64,000 nucleotides of DNA from NCBI GenBank assembly GCA_907164885.2, contig OU015495.1, forward strand, positions 103,844,622 through 103,908,621, read 5' to 3'. Below are positions 42,113-53,725 of this stretch, in pieces. Position numbers and translations under genes: made by a program. The notes beneath the pieces are model-generated. The model saw only the letters and a program-made list of their open reading frames with translations, made no database searches and had not been told where the DNA came from. The stretch's first letter is position 1, and each line of letters begins with the position of its first letter. This stretch comes from Dolomedes plantarius (taxonomy: Eukaryota; Arthropoda; Arachnida; Araneae; Dolomedidae).

Positions 42113-43758
42113 CAGTGGCTCCCAAAAGTGTTCGTACACTTACGATTTTCAATGAAATAGGGGTCTATCCATTGATTAAAATGAATATTTCAGAATGGGT
42201 ATTTAATAATAAGATCTATAATCTATTCTTAACAAAACTGCATGAAATATTTTGAAAATATAGTAAAACTTTATTTTTAAGAAATCTATAATCCAAAAGT
42301 AACAAAAACTTTATCTCACAAAAGTCATCGTACACTTGTAAAAAATCTCTACATATTAGTAAATATTCTGATTTTTCGTTAAATTAATATTTAGTAGGAT
42401 ATCCTTTAGCATCCACAACAGCTTTTAAACGTCTGGGAATAGATTGCTTTAGTTCTTTTGTAATTTTTGCATCAATGTTCATCCATTCTTCCATCATATT
42501 TTTTTTTTAGTTCGCTTTTCGTGTGAATGTCGTGTTTTTGTACTCGAACCTCCAGTTCTCTCCAAATATGTTCTATTGGGTTTAAATCTCGCGATTGAGG
42601 TGGTGTTTTCAAAACTTGTGGACAATTATAGAGACACCAGATGCGAACGTTGAGAGCCGTGTGCTTAGGATAGTTATCTTGATTAAAAAATCAAAGTTGT
42701 TTCTAATACCCAAATTTTGAGCTGATAATTTTAAATTGTCTCTTAAAATATTTATAAAAAGAGCATGATTCATTATGCCATGAATAAATACCAAATTTCC
42801 TAGTCCTGATGATGACACAAGGATACCTCCACCGGCATGCTTAACCGTTCCTACTAAGTTCTTGGGATTAAGTTCCTCATTTTTTTTCTTCTCCATACAA
42901 TTATACGCCCATCAGCACCAAAAATGTTCATTGGCAAATAAGACATTATTCCAATAGGTTTGGGGCTTATTTATCATTGATAGTGCTAAGGGAAGCCTAA
43001 ACTTTCAGTGTTTCTCACTCACAAAAAATTTTCTATGGGCAGAACGCCCATGTAATTCAGCTGTTCTGAGAACTCGTAAAAAATTTTCAGGTGAAATTGA
43101 AGTAGCAAATGTTTCATTAATTTCTGCAGAAACTTTTACAGCACTCAAACGTGGATTTTTCACAAATTTTCTAATTATAAATCTCTGATCACGTTTTGTT
43201 AACTTTGCCGGACGGCCTTTTCTTATCCTGTTTTCGATCCAATTTTCTTCTTTAAAGCGTTTTTTCACATACTGCACAGTAGAATGGGATAAATAAAGTA
43301 ATTTAGCAATATTCCGAACTGATTTACCACTACTATGATGAAAAATAATCAATTTTCGAATGCTGTTTGTTGTTTCTTTACGACTACGAGCCATTTTTAA
43401 ATAATAAATAGAATATTACGGAGTAGGCAAGCAAAAATTAAAGCCAAACGATATTTTAAATGCCACCACAATTCAAAAATAAAAATAAAACGCCAGACAA
43501 TAATTTTAATTATGAATTTATCCGAAAACATTTCAGTGTACGATGACTTTTGTGAGATAAATTTTTTGTTACTTTTGTATTATTGGTTTCTTAAAAATAA
43601 AGTTTTACTATGTTTCCAAAATATTTCATGTAGTTTTGTTCAGAATAGATTATAGATCTTATTATTAAATACCCATTCTGAAATATTCATTTTAATCAAT
43701 GGATAGACCCCTATTTCATTGAAAATCGTAAGTGTACGAACACTTTTGGGAGCCACTG
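42113..43758 (-). mobile_element. Tc1-type element with about 220-bp IR/DR ends
   Basis: CAGTGGCTCCCAAAAGTGTT begins both ends and the inverted repeats agree over about 220 bases. Each repeat holds two similar direct copies of a GTxxTCGTACACTT motif, the IR/DR design of some Tc1 elements. TA flanks both sides. It is inserted in the Helitron. Confidence 0.9.
42390..43394 (-). pseudogene. Broken Tc1 transposase
   Basis: From ATG at 43394 (MARSRKETTNSIRKLIIFHH) the frame has a helix-turn-helix and GRPAKLTKRDQRFI, but stops at 43005. The rest lies in other frames. One piece has FANEHF where relatives have an Asp in the first catalytic block. Another is GGGILVSSSGLGNLVFIHG, then a degraded PIEHIW-like block near 42575. 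It cannot be active. Confidence 0.8.
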
Positions 43759-43972
43759 TAAATATTTTTTTCTCTTGATAATGCGGCAGACGATTGGACA
43801 TTAACCAAAAAAATATTAAAATACAGTAAAAGAAATGTTCTACAAATTGTATATATATTAACTGTACAAGATTCTTTAGTATTCTTTATATCAGATTTAA
43901 TTTGAATATTTTCTTCTTCATTGTTTTGTCTATAAAAATATCCCTTACGATTTTTTTATAAATATATATATA

Positions 43973-44656
43973 CTAGCTGAAAACCCGCGCTTCGCTACGG
44001 AGTACATTGAAATTAAATACAACGGTCAATGTATGCAATGAATTCCAAAAAGAAAATAAATATATATATATTTATAATAAATACGAAGATCAATGTATAC
44101 AATTGATGTAAAAAAAACATATTTATAAAAAAATCGTAAGGGATATTTTTATAGACAAAATAAAGTCCAATCGTCTGCCGCATTAGCAAGAAAAAAAATA
44201 TTTTTTTGTCTATTTTTTTTTGCACGTGACGATAAATTTATTTAAAGTACCAGAAAAAGAAATCACGTGATCAGCATTTAATAAATTAAATTCTAAAAAT
44301 TAATCTTTAAAAATTCACCAAAAATCAGGAAATGGAGGTAAAAATTCGAAAAAAATTTCATTTTAAAGGAATTTTTATGATCTTTCTCGTGATATAAATT
44401 TTATAACCCTCAATGTATTATTTTAAATGCAAACATAAATAAAGTTTAAAAAAAAGCTTAAAAATTTAATTTTAAAAAATCTAAGAAGAATTTTTGAAAA
44501 ATCTTTCTTAGTGCACCCCTACACTATTAGAAGAATCGACATGCAAAATTTCAGCCCTTTAGGTCCAGCGGTTTGGTCTGTGCGTTGTATGTCAGTCAGT
44601 CAGTGAATGAATGAATGAATGAGTCAGTTACGGAACTGTTTTATATATATATATAT
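43973..44656 (-). repeat. Inner Helitron-family copy, inverted
   Basis: Begins on + strand with CTAGCTGAAAACCCGCGCTT and ends with GTTACGGAACTGTTTTATAT. It contains GAAATCACGTGATCAGCATT and CCTTTAGGTCCAGCGGTTTG, all found in reverse complement near 41700-42060. Confidence 0.75.
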
Positions 44657-44657
44657 A

Positions 44658-45433
44658 CTAGCTGAAAACCCGCACTTCGCTACGGAGTACATTCAAAGTA
44701 AAAACATCGGTGAATGTATGCAATTAATGCCTATATATATAATAAATACGACGATCAATGTATATAATTGATGTAAAATATATATATATTTATAAAAAAA
44801 TCGTAAAGGATATTTTTATAGACAAAATAATGTAGAAGAAGATAGTCAAATTAAATCTAATATAAAGAATACCAAAGAATATAGTACAGTTTCTAGAACA
44901 TTTCTTTTACTGTATTTTAATATTTTTTTGGATAATGTCCAATCGTCTGCCGCATTAGCAAGGAAAAAAAAATATTTTTTGTCTATTTAGTTTTTATGCA
45001 CGTGACGATAAATTTATTTAAAGTACCAGAAAAAGAAGTCACGTGATCAGCATTTAATAAATTAAATTCTAAAAATTAATCTTTAAAAATTCACCAAAAA
45101 TCAGGAAATGAAGGTAAAGATTCGAAAAAGATCTCATTTTAAAGGAATTTTTATGATCTTTCTCGTGATATAAATGTTATAACCCTCAAATTATTATTTT
45201 AAATGCAAACTTAAAAAAAGTAAAAAAAACAGCTTAAAAATTTAATTTAAAAAAATCTAAGAAGAATTTTTCAAAAATCTCTCTTAGTGCACCCCTACAC
45301 TATAAGAAGAATCGCCATGCAAAATTTCAGCCCTTTAGGTCCAGCGGTTTGGTCTGTGCGTTGTATGTCAGTCAGTCAGTGAATGAATGAATGAATGAAT
45401 GAATGAATGAGTCAGTTACGGAACTGTTTTATA

Positions 45434-45435
<2 letters not shown>
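44658..45435 (-). repeat. Second inner Helitron-family copy, inverted
   Basis: Begins CTAGCTGAAAACCCGCACTT and ends GTTACGGAACTGTTTTATAT. It is collinear with 43973-44656 and differs mainly by small indels. A GAAT tetranucleotide repeat lies near its end (45380-45410). Confidence 0.75.
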
Positions 45436-45505
<70 letters not shown>

Positions 45506-45520
45506 TATTTATTTATTTTT
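45431..45520. repeat. (TA)n microsatellite
   Basis: About 80 bases of TA with a few interruptions, at the junction between the inverted inner copy and the 3' end of the outer Helitron. Confidence 0.95.
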
Positions 45521-46501
45521 GGCATTAATTGCATACATTGACCGTTGTATTTACTTTGAATCCACTCCGTAGTGAAGTGCGGGTTTTCAGCTAGTTAAGT
45601 TCATGTAATAAGATCATGTGACACATTTGATAAGAGGCTCTTGTTAAGATTCATCAATGAGAAAATTTCACAATTTTTAAAAGCTTATTTCGTTGCACTA
45701 AACTGAATGTCTTCACATGAAACGAACTTTTATAGTTTCATCTAAGTTGCTAAGAGCTTAACTAGACTGATTTAGAATCATTTTCTTTGTCTAAGGAGCT
45801 TCTAAAAAACAGTTACATCAACGAGAAAAACAAGAAGAAAAATAAAATTTTATGGGGAGAAAATGTTCCCAAAAGGTGAGAACAACAGGAGCGGTATTCA
45901 TAAGAACCACTGTCATTTTTTATCGTACTTCTCTGCCTATTATTGAACTCTAAACGAAAGATTGATCCATTTCAAATTTCTCGGCTACTGTCTGTCGTCT
46001 GAAAGAAGATTCTTTGTAACAAAACTATTTTATTTGAAAAATAAGATGTTAACTAGCTCTTAGTGAAGTATAAAAAAAAAGGAAAATGATGGAGTGATTT
46101 CGAAGGAGGGAAAATAACCAAAAATTTTATCAAAAGCACTCTTAGTTCAGCTCGGACAAATTATCAAGCAAAATTGAATAATAATCAGTTCCGACTCTTG
46201 AATTACCAGTCACATGAAAATTGAAATATTCAATTACAAGACCTCTGAATAAGCTTTCACTATGGTGTAACATCGAATGGTGAAAGTAGTATCGAATATG
46301 AATTGTGAAAGACCCAAATGGTTGCGTGTGGTTAAGCATACTTTAATTTTTGAATCCCGTATTTTGATTGTTTTAAAGTAGGATTACGTACCTCCATAAC
46401 GGTCCACGGTAAAGCAAAATTTCAGACGTTAAAACCGTCGTCGCGAGTTATGTCGGTGAAGTATAGTCGGTGAAGGAACTTAGTGTCTTCTCCAAACCGA
46501 G

Positions 46502-46603
46502 TGGAAGAAAATACTGCTAGACGTCATACAAGGACTTGTGGAAAGCATGCTTCAAAGTGCTGAGGCTGTAATTGCCTCTCGTGTAGGCACTACCAACTAT
46601 TGA
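46502..46603 (+). pseudogene. Tc1 transposase C-terminal fragment
   Basis: The frame WKKILLDVIQGLVESMLQS, AEAVIASRVGTTNY, then TGA resembles the end of Tc1 transposases (W-x-x-I-P-x-x-x-I-x-x-L-I-E-S-M-x-x-R and GG-x-T-x-Y before the stop). A GGTGTCCAAATATTTATTGG-like terminal stretch follows to about 46668. The catalytic part is absent. A related piece lies inverted near 55500-55690. Confidence 0.5.
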
Positions 46604-47392
46604 ATATGAATAATTTTCTTTTTATTTTCTATCACAGGTGTCCAAATATTTATTGGTAGATAGTGTATGTAGGATGACATATTGTTTTATTTGATCTAAT
46701 GTTGGCGATAGTGCTTTGATTTTATTGAGCACTTCCAGGTGTTTAAACAGCTCGAAAAATATTAGTTAATTATTTAAAGCCAGATTCAAGTGTGCTGAAA
46801 GACGCTGTTTGACTTTATATGAAACTCATATAAAATTTATTTCGTGAATCTAATAATAAAAGGGAAAAGAAACTTAATGGAAAATATTGAAATTTCGACC
46901 TTTTTTAACCAAAAAAAAAAAAAGAAAAAAGAAAGAAAGAAAAAACGTGATATGAATTTAGCACTGTGTCCTTCGTCATTAAATATTGACATGAAGGACA
47001 GATAAAGACCACACATTTGTTTTAATTAATATTAACGTGTCACGATTTTGCTTAAAATAGCCTAAATTAAAAGAATCTATTTTTGTTTATACGTATCTAG
47101 GATGACACGCCTTTTGCATGTCAAAAAAATTTATTTTTAATTTTTATTCGTGGATACCGATAAGGTTTTTCTTTGGATTAATGAAACCTTGATTAAGTGT
47201 GATTTTGCAGTAGAGGGCTCTAATTAGTGAGCACTTTCAGGAATTTATAATCACAAAGTCGTTCTGAAATGAATTCATTCGGGAAGGGCGAAAGCAGCGA
47301 GGAAAAATTATGCAGTTATGGTAGAAAGCATCTGCATATTTTCAAATAAGAACTCAGTTTAGAATGCGATATTTGAAAAAAATGCTGTAGAA

Positions 47393-47799
47393 CAGGGGTT
47401 CTCAACCTTTCAGGCTCTGTGCCCCCCTTTGCACACTGATGTGAGGTCACGGCTCCCCCACCACCACCAACATATGTCGTACACAATACAAGTAGTACAA
47501 TCGGAATTTGAAACTGAATCTGGTTATTAAATGAAAATATAGAATAGATAATTTCATACACAAAATTTAATATTACTACACATAGCTTAATTTGAAACAT
47601 ATTATTATTAGAACACATGAAATCAAAGAATTAAACACAGATCAAACATATTTGAGGTAATCAAAGATCTAGGTGAGGTTGTTTTACTTTTAAATTAGAG
47701 TTAGTTTTACTTTTTATTTTATTTATTTTAACTCACGCCTCCCTTGAAATTCTTCTACGCCCCCCCAGGGGGGCGCGCCCCCCAGGTTGAGAACCGCTG
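47393..47799. mobile_element. hAT MITE with perfect 8-bp TSD
   Basis: It starts CAGGGGTTCTCAACC and ends GGTTGAGAACCGCTG, with CTGTAGAA on both sides (47385-47392, 47800-47807). G+C-rich subterminal CCCCCC tracts. No transposase. Confidence 0.88.
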
Positions 47800-48944
47800 C
47801 TGTAGAACATCAAATATGTTAATATTTTATTGCAAATTTGTTCTTTTCTTTGTTGAAATATCTATGAAAGCACTTTTTAAAAGTGGAGAAAATCTATGAA
47901 AAGCGTTTTTAAATGGGTAAAGAATATTCGTCGACCTTCGCAATTGGTGCATTTTCTCTGGTCGTTTTACAGAGGAATTATTAAAGTTAAACACTAGTTA
48001 AACAACGCGTTTTTAGAAAGTTAGACGCATTTTTCAATGAAGAAATATTTTCTTGCTACACATTCGTGTGGCTTATCAATAGCTAACTCAAGAAAATTTA
48101 CAAACTTGTTTAAAAAAAACGCGCTTTTCTTTCTATCTTTCTAATATTTTAGAGAAAAAACGTAGAATTATCGTAAGCAAAAGCAGAAATTATTTGAAGC
48201 TTTTAATATGGAAAATATTATTTTGCTGCATTGAACTGATGACAAATAGGGAAATCTATAGTTAGATTGATATTAAGTTGTCGAATTTGTTTTACTGCCA
48301 TTATATAGGTATGTTCAATTTGTTACATGAAATAATACTATTATATTTTGCCTTATCTACTAATTTGTACCTTCAATAAAGATGATGTTTTCCCTCGCAC
48401 ACATAAGTTTTTTTAATTTAAAATAAAATAGTTTTTTTCTCTTTCGTTAATTAAGTTCATACAATAAAATGTGACCCGTTTGATAGGCGGCTGTCGTTCA
48501 TCAATGAGAAAAATTTACTCTTCTTTTTAAAGGCTAATTTCGTTGCTTTTAAACGAATGTCTTTACATGAAAGGAACTTTTATAGTTGCATCAAAGTTGC
48601 TAGAAGCTTAGTTAAACTGATTTAGAATCATTTTACTTCGTTCAAGGAGCTTCTAAAAACAATTACTGTCTTTGACATCGCAGACAAGGCACTTTTATTG
48701 GTTTGAGGTGTTATTTTTCAGTATGTCTGAAGTCAGACATAAAATATTTATCATATTCCAAAATCTCTTGCAGCTATTTTAAAAATCATTTTATCGAGAG
48801 ATATGTATATTCTTTCAGAATTTTATGAGTTTTTTTCTCTTCCTTACGATAGATGGGAGATACGTATTTGTGATTCTACGTTAAGTTACTGCAAATTTTT
48901 GAAGACATTTTGTTTGATCTGCAGGTAATGATATTTTGATAATA

Positions 48945-50356
48945 CACTCATGGACAAAAAAATTAGCGCACCAAGAAATAATTGCGGGATCGTAACAAAA
49001 CTTGCAATGAAGGTACATGTCGGGGAGATATGCAAATGATTAGAAATGCAGCTTGATTGCGCATTACGTATAGCCGGTAGAGGGCGTTGAACATCGTACT
49101 CTGTGGAGTATAAAACAGGTAACCAAAGCTTTTTTGAGTGTGCTGAATCATTTACAAAGGAAGAGCTGAGATAGACATGCCATTACGCCATGTTTGAAGA
49201 CAATATAAGCAGTTGTCGCAGTTTGAGAGGGGAGAATCGTCGGGATGATGGAAGCTGGGTGGTCAGCTAGGCGAGTAGCTCGTCAATTAGGCCGCTCTGA
49301 TTGTGTTGTGAGGAGGTGTTGGGACCAGTGGACCCGAGAGATGTCATGTACACGAAGACCAGGCTCAGGACGCCCTCGACAGACCAGTCGTCGAGAAGAC
49401 CGCCACATCGTAAGAAATGCACGCGTACAGCCAACTGCTTCATCGGCCGCCATCCAGGCACAGGTAGCACCTTCACTAGGGGCCTCTGTGTCTTCTCGAA
49501 CCATACGAAGGCGCCTGGCTGAAGGACAGTTGGTATCGCGGCGCCCATTACGTGTGCTGCCCTTGACGCCCACCCATCGACGCCTCCGTTTGGAGTTTTG
49601 CCGCGCACGAGGAAACTGGACTGCAGCGGAATGGAACCAGGTCGTCTTTAGCAACGAATCCAGATTCAATCTTGGCAGTGATGACAATCGTGTTCGTGTG
49701 TGGAGAGCCCGTGGTGATCGCTTCAATCCTGCCTTTGCTGTACAGCGACACATCGCTCCCACAGCTGGTGTGATAGTATGGGGTGCCATTGCCTACAATA
49801 CACGGTCACCCCTAGTATTGTTCCGTGGCACCATGACAGCCCAGCAGTATGTTCATGAAATCCTGCAACCACATGTGTTGCCACTCATGCAACGGCTCCC
49901 AGGAGCCATTTTTCAACAAGACAATGTTCGGCCTCATACGGCAAGGGTGACACAAGTCTGTCTCCGCACTGTTACTACCCTTCCTTGGCCTGCCCGATCC
50001 CCAGATTTGTCTCCAATCGAGCATATCTGGGATCATTTGAGACGACGAGTTGGGCATCCCACGAGTTTGAACGAACTAGAGGCAAGGTTACAGCAAACAT
50101 GGAACGAAATGTCTCAAGACACCATACAGAACTTGTATGACTCAATGCCCGATCGTATCGCATCGTGCATTCGCGCTAGAGGGGGTCCAACGGTGTATTA
50201 ACTCCTCCGTTCTTTTGCCTTTTTCTCTGAAATAAATTATCCTTTTTCTTTGATTTTCTTATCATTTACTGATATCAAAGTAGTCATTACGTATGTAACA
50301 TTTCGTTTCATTTTGACGACTCCTTCTTGGTGCGCTAATTTTTTTGTCCATGAGTG
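48945..50356 (+). mobile_element. Tc1-type transposon
   Basis: CACTCATGGACAAAAAAATT begins both ends (inverted) and matches over at least 30 bases. TA lies on both sides (48943-48944, 50357-50358). The 1412-bp element contains a nearly full-length transposase frame. Confidence 0.92.
49245..50201 (+). pseudogene. Tc1 transposase with catalytic Asp to Asn
   Basis: An uninterrupted 318-codon frame covers most of the helix-turn-helix region (WSARRVARQLGRSDCVVRRC, GSGRPRQTS) and the whole catalytic core. The blocks are VVFSNESRFNL, FQQDNVRPHTAR and SPDLSPIEHIWDHL. The second Asp and the Glu are present, but the first catalytic Asp (normally FSDES) is Asn. Upstream, the natural start (MPLRHV at about 49178) is followed by TGA, and one base appears missing in GGGGAGAATC, so the first 25-30 residues are out of frame. 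The element is therefore very probably dead although the frame looks intact. Confidence 0.9.
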
Positions 50357-50452
50357 TATTTTGATAGAGCTTTCTCTAGCGTCTGCAAAGGTTAACCTTT
50401 TCCTTACGGGGTGGGATAGCATGCATCCCAAGAACACGGGCCCAAGAATGAA

Positions 50453-50456
<4 letters not shown>

Positions 50457-50522
<66 letters not shown>
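50457..50522. repeat. (TA)n microsatellite
   Basis: About 66 bases of TA directly joined to the left end of the mariner-like MITE at 50523. Long Tyr-Ile frames read from it are not genes. Confidence 0.95.
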
Positions 50523-50525
<3 letters not shown>

Positions 50526-51321
50526 GGTGCGTCATAATTTCGTTCAAAGTTCAAAAATTCATAATAAAAGAAGTAATGCTCGGAAAATTTTTCTATTTGC
50601 GCCGATAAGATCAGAGGGACATTGGATTTTTTTCCATGTAAAAGAAAAAGTTTCCAAAAGTAACCAAAAGAGGGCGCTCACACGTCATACTGAGACTTTT
50701 ATGCAAATCAGGCAAACTGAAACAGAAAATCAATCAGATCAAAATGACATAAGACTGTGAATTTATTTTAAAGTAACAGATGTTCAACATTTCTACCTGC
50801 ACAAGGTAATAATAGCCAAGTGAGGCCCGCCACTAAGCCCGTTACAGCGGATTCTGGCATCGATGGCAGCGACTGTCTGTCGAATGCCATTTTTCAGTTC
50901 CGACAAAGTGGTTGGGGAGCCCCGGTACACAATGAGACTTTAAGTATCCCCCCCCAACTAAAAATTTGCCGGGGTCAAATCTGGTGATCGTGAGGGCCAC
51001 TGAACCTTTCAACCGCGACTTACAGAACTCGATCTTCAGTGAAAGATTCCAACAGGAACGTCTTGATATCACGTGGAATGTTGGGCGGGGCACAATCCTG
51101 CATGAAGGTGACGACAGGTAACGTATAGCTTTCCTGCAATACAGGCTTAACGTAGTCACGTAAAACCGCCCTCTTTCGGTTACTTTTAAAAACTTTTTTT
51201 TTTTACATGGAAAAAAATTCAAAGTCCCTCTGATCCTATTCGCGCAGACAGAAAAATTTTCCGAGCATTATTTCTTTTATCACGAATTTTTTAACTTTGC
51301 ACGAAATTATGACGCACCCGG
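50523..51321 (-). mobile_element. Internally deleted mariner-like element
   Basis: The ends TCGGGTGCGTCATAATTTCG and the complement of CCGGGTGCGTCATAATTTCG are inverted, followed on both sides by TA. On the minus strand a degraded catalytic region remains (DCAPPNIPRDIKTFLLESF, GYLKSHCVPGLPNHF), resembling the DGAPPH and GYLKS blocks of mariner-like transposases. At 799 bp most of the gene is missing. Confidence 0.75.
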
Positions 51322-51403
<82 letters not shown>

Positions 51404-51407
51404 CATA
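51322..51407. repeat. (TA)n(CA)n(TA)n compound microsatellite
   Basis: TA run, about 43 bases of CA, then TA run. It fills exactly the gap between the mariner-like element ending at 51321 and the Tigger element starting at 51408. Confidence 0.95.
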
Positions 51408-53649
51408 CAGTGGACGCTTGTTAATTCGAACTCGGTTAAATCGAACTTTCGGTTAATTCAAACTAATCCAAAGGCCCCTAAAAACTTGTATTGGAATTAA
51501 TGTTAAAAATATCTCATTAATTCGAACTAAATTTTTATCACTTCGGTTAATTCGAACTAAAAATTTGACAAAAAAATTTCTTCTTCCTCGTTTAACGAAG
51601 AAAATACACGCTGTATTTATTATTTTGTGTGTCAAAATCATCTGTATTTCTTTTCTGTGTAAAGAGGCATACGCCTGCATTCCTAGACTATTGCATTTCC
51701 GTTAAACGTTAGTGGCTATTGTCCTTCTTATCAGAACTTAACGGACAAAGCGATTTTCAGTTATTTGTATCGATTTTATTAAAATTTCAGAAAAACCAGT
51801 CTTTACTACAGATTATAGGGAGCTGCGTCAGTTATGCCTGCAGTGCAGACAAGTTAATGTGATCTAGTTTTCTTCCTCAGTGTGTGTTGTGAACGTGTAA
51901 AAATTCAGGATGTCTACACGTGGAAAGTACAAAACCCTAACTTTGGAGACAAAGGTAGAAATTTTAAAAATGGCGAATGTAAAACAAAGTTAGCAGATGA
52001 CTATGAAATTTAAAAAAATACCTTGTCGACTTATTTGAAAAACAAGGAGTCAATTTTAGAATCACGGGAAAAAAATCTAAATTTGCTAGAGGAAGGAAAC
52101 GCATGAGAAATGCGTCCTAAGAAGATCTAGAAAAAGCTCTACTGTTATGGTTCCAGGATGTTAGATCTCGAAATTTTCCTATAAATGGACCCCTAGTGCA
52201 GACGAAGGTTGATGAATTGGTAAGTCGAATGGGTATTGAAGATTTTAAATGCAGTGATGGATGGCTTTCTCGATTTAAGTCAAGGTACAACTCTGTGTGG
52301 CCAAAACTATGATGTAAACGAAGACGTATGTACTAATTTCGGTAGGAAACTGCTAGGGCTTTTCTCTATTTACCTGCCGAAAGGTATGTTTAATGCGGAC
52401 GAAACTGCATTTTTTTATAAACTCCTGCCAAACAAGACAATACATTGTAAAGCGGATGCTTGCATAGGAGGTAAAAGCAGTAAATAGAGGATTACAGCTT
52501 TAGTTTGTGCTAATATGGATGGGAACGAAAAGCTAAAATTATTAGTGATTGGAAAATCCAAGAATACACGAAATCTTAAAGGAATTAAAACACTGTCAGT
52601 TGACTATGTATCCAGTACAAAAGCATGGATGACACAAGACATCTTCAGAAACTGGTTAAAAGGAATAGATAAGCAGTTTCCGAGGCAAAAGCGTAAAATT
52701 CTCTTATTTACTGATAACGCAATCTGCCACAATAACCTTCCAGAACTGAGTTCCATACAGGTTGACTATTTGCCGCCAAACACAACTGCGAAGCTACAAG
52801 CAATGGATCAAGGAATCATCCAGAATCTTAAAACAAATTATCGTAAGAGACTCTTAAAACAAAAAAAATTTTCTTTAGATTGTGGTGAAAATTACGACAT
52901 TACTCTGCTGACAGCTATAAATGATCTACACGCCGCATGAGAGGATGTTAAAGAAAGCACAATTAGTAACTGCTTTAGTCATGCTAAATTCATGCACGCC
53001 GAAGAGAACAATCCTATCGAAGAATGTGAAGATATTGATACAGATTTTCCTGAATTCAAAAAATTTAACTGTGATAACGTTACTTTTTCTGGTTATGTAA
53101 GGGTAGATGAAGACGTGGAAGTCTGTGGAAAACTGAGCGACGATGACATAATTAAAACTATCCGCGAAGATGAAATAGAAGAGATCTTATCGAAATCAGA
53201 AGAGAATGCAGAGACTCTTAAGCGTCTTAATGATCAAGCCATAATGGACTCTATTAAAAATCTGAAAGCATTTATTCAGATGGAACCTTCTTCTGAAAAT
53301 GAATTGAAATATTTACTTCAAATCGAGAAGCTGTGTGAACAATTTAGGCATCATAAACAAAACCAAACATCCATTTTACAGTTTTTCCCAAAAGTGTAAT
53401 TCATAATTTTAATTTAAGTTTACTTTCTACTGCCTATCTTCTGCTTCAATTTATGATTAAGGTAAGCCTGTATTGCTTTTTAATATGTTTAGTTTTAGAT
53501 AACATAGTATAATATATTTTCTGAGGTTATACATACAAGGAGATTTTTCTTCTTCAGTGATACATGTTTAAAGTTTTATATTTTCTCTTAACATCGGATA
53601 ATTCGAACTTTTTTCTGAGAACCTTTGAGTTCGAATTAACGAGTTTCCA

Positions 53650-53652
<3 letters not shown>
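51408..53652 (+). mobile_element. Full-length Tigger/pogo-type transposon
   Basis: The left end is CAGTGGACGCTTGTTAATTC and the right end the complement of CAGTGGAAACTCGTTAATTC. TA flanks both sides. Near the left end several TTAATTCGAACT units repeat. The 2245-bp element contains a broken transposase in several frames. Confidence 0.9.
51910..53399 (+). pseudogene. Tigger-type DDE transposase, broken
   Basis: It begins MSTRGKYKTLTLETKVEILK (CENP-B-type helix-turn-helix), followed by stops and frameshifts. A Tc5-type block (DGWLSRFKSRYN) lies near 52255. The catalytic core has all three acidic residues: NADETAFFY, LLFTDNAICHN and QAMDQGIIQNLK. A TAG at about 52485 and a TGA near 52938 break the core. 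The C-terminal part (52992-53399) is acidic and ends SILQFFPKV. Several stops make it inactive. Confidence 0.88.

Positions 53653-53724
<72 letters not shown>
53653..53724. repeat. (TA)n microsatellite
   Basis: 72 bases of TA starting at the TA duplication of the Tigger element. Confidence 0.95.

Positions 53725-53725
<1 letters not shown>

Larger units (their letters stand above)
41670..45594 (+). mobile_element. Helitron composite with inner inverted copies
   Basis: The 5' end is TCTATATATATAAAACAGTT (41670) and the 3' end is CCGTAGTGAAGTGCGGG then TTTTCAGCTAG (45594), inserted between A and T. This fits Helitron termini (TC start, hairpin, CTAG, no target duplication). Inside are two minus-strand relatives (3' ends CTAG at 43973 and 44658, each with CGCTTCGCTACGGAG hairpin sequence), a (TA)n tract and a complete Tc1-type element. 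No Rep/helicase ORF is present, so it is non-autonomous. Copy 2 of the segmental duplication has the unoccupied site at 48450/48451. Confidence 0.8.
41024..47392. repeat. Segmental duplication, copy 1
   Basis: From GACCTTC-AATTGG-GCATTTTCTCTGG (41027) to CTGTAGAA (47392) this segment is collinear with 47932-56315, with many substitutions. Matching blocks include the ACGCGTTTTT region, the GATGATG-TTTTC/CTC block, GTTAA/TTAAGTTCAT, GGAGCGGTATTCAT-AGAACCACTGTC, and GAAAGCATCTGCATATTTTCAAAT. It carries a Helitron composite absent from copy 2. No conserved gene is evident. Confidence 0.8.

Noticed and set aside
49283..49789. Long minus-strand frame opposite the Tc1 transposase
   Set aside because: A shadow of the G+C-rich + strand gene; no family motifs.
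50452..50760. Open frames made of repeated Tyr-Ile in (TA)n tracts (also near 56.8 kb and 62.8-63.0 kb)
   Set aside because: They are the trivial translation of TA microsatellites, open on both strands.
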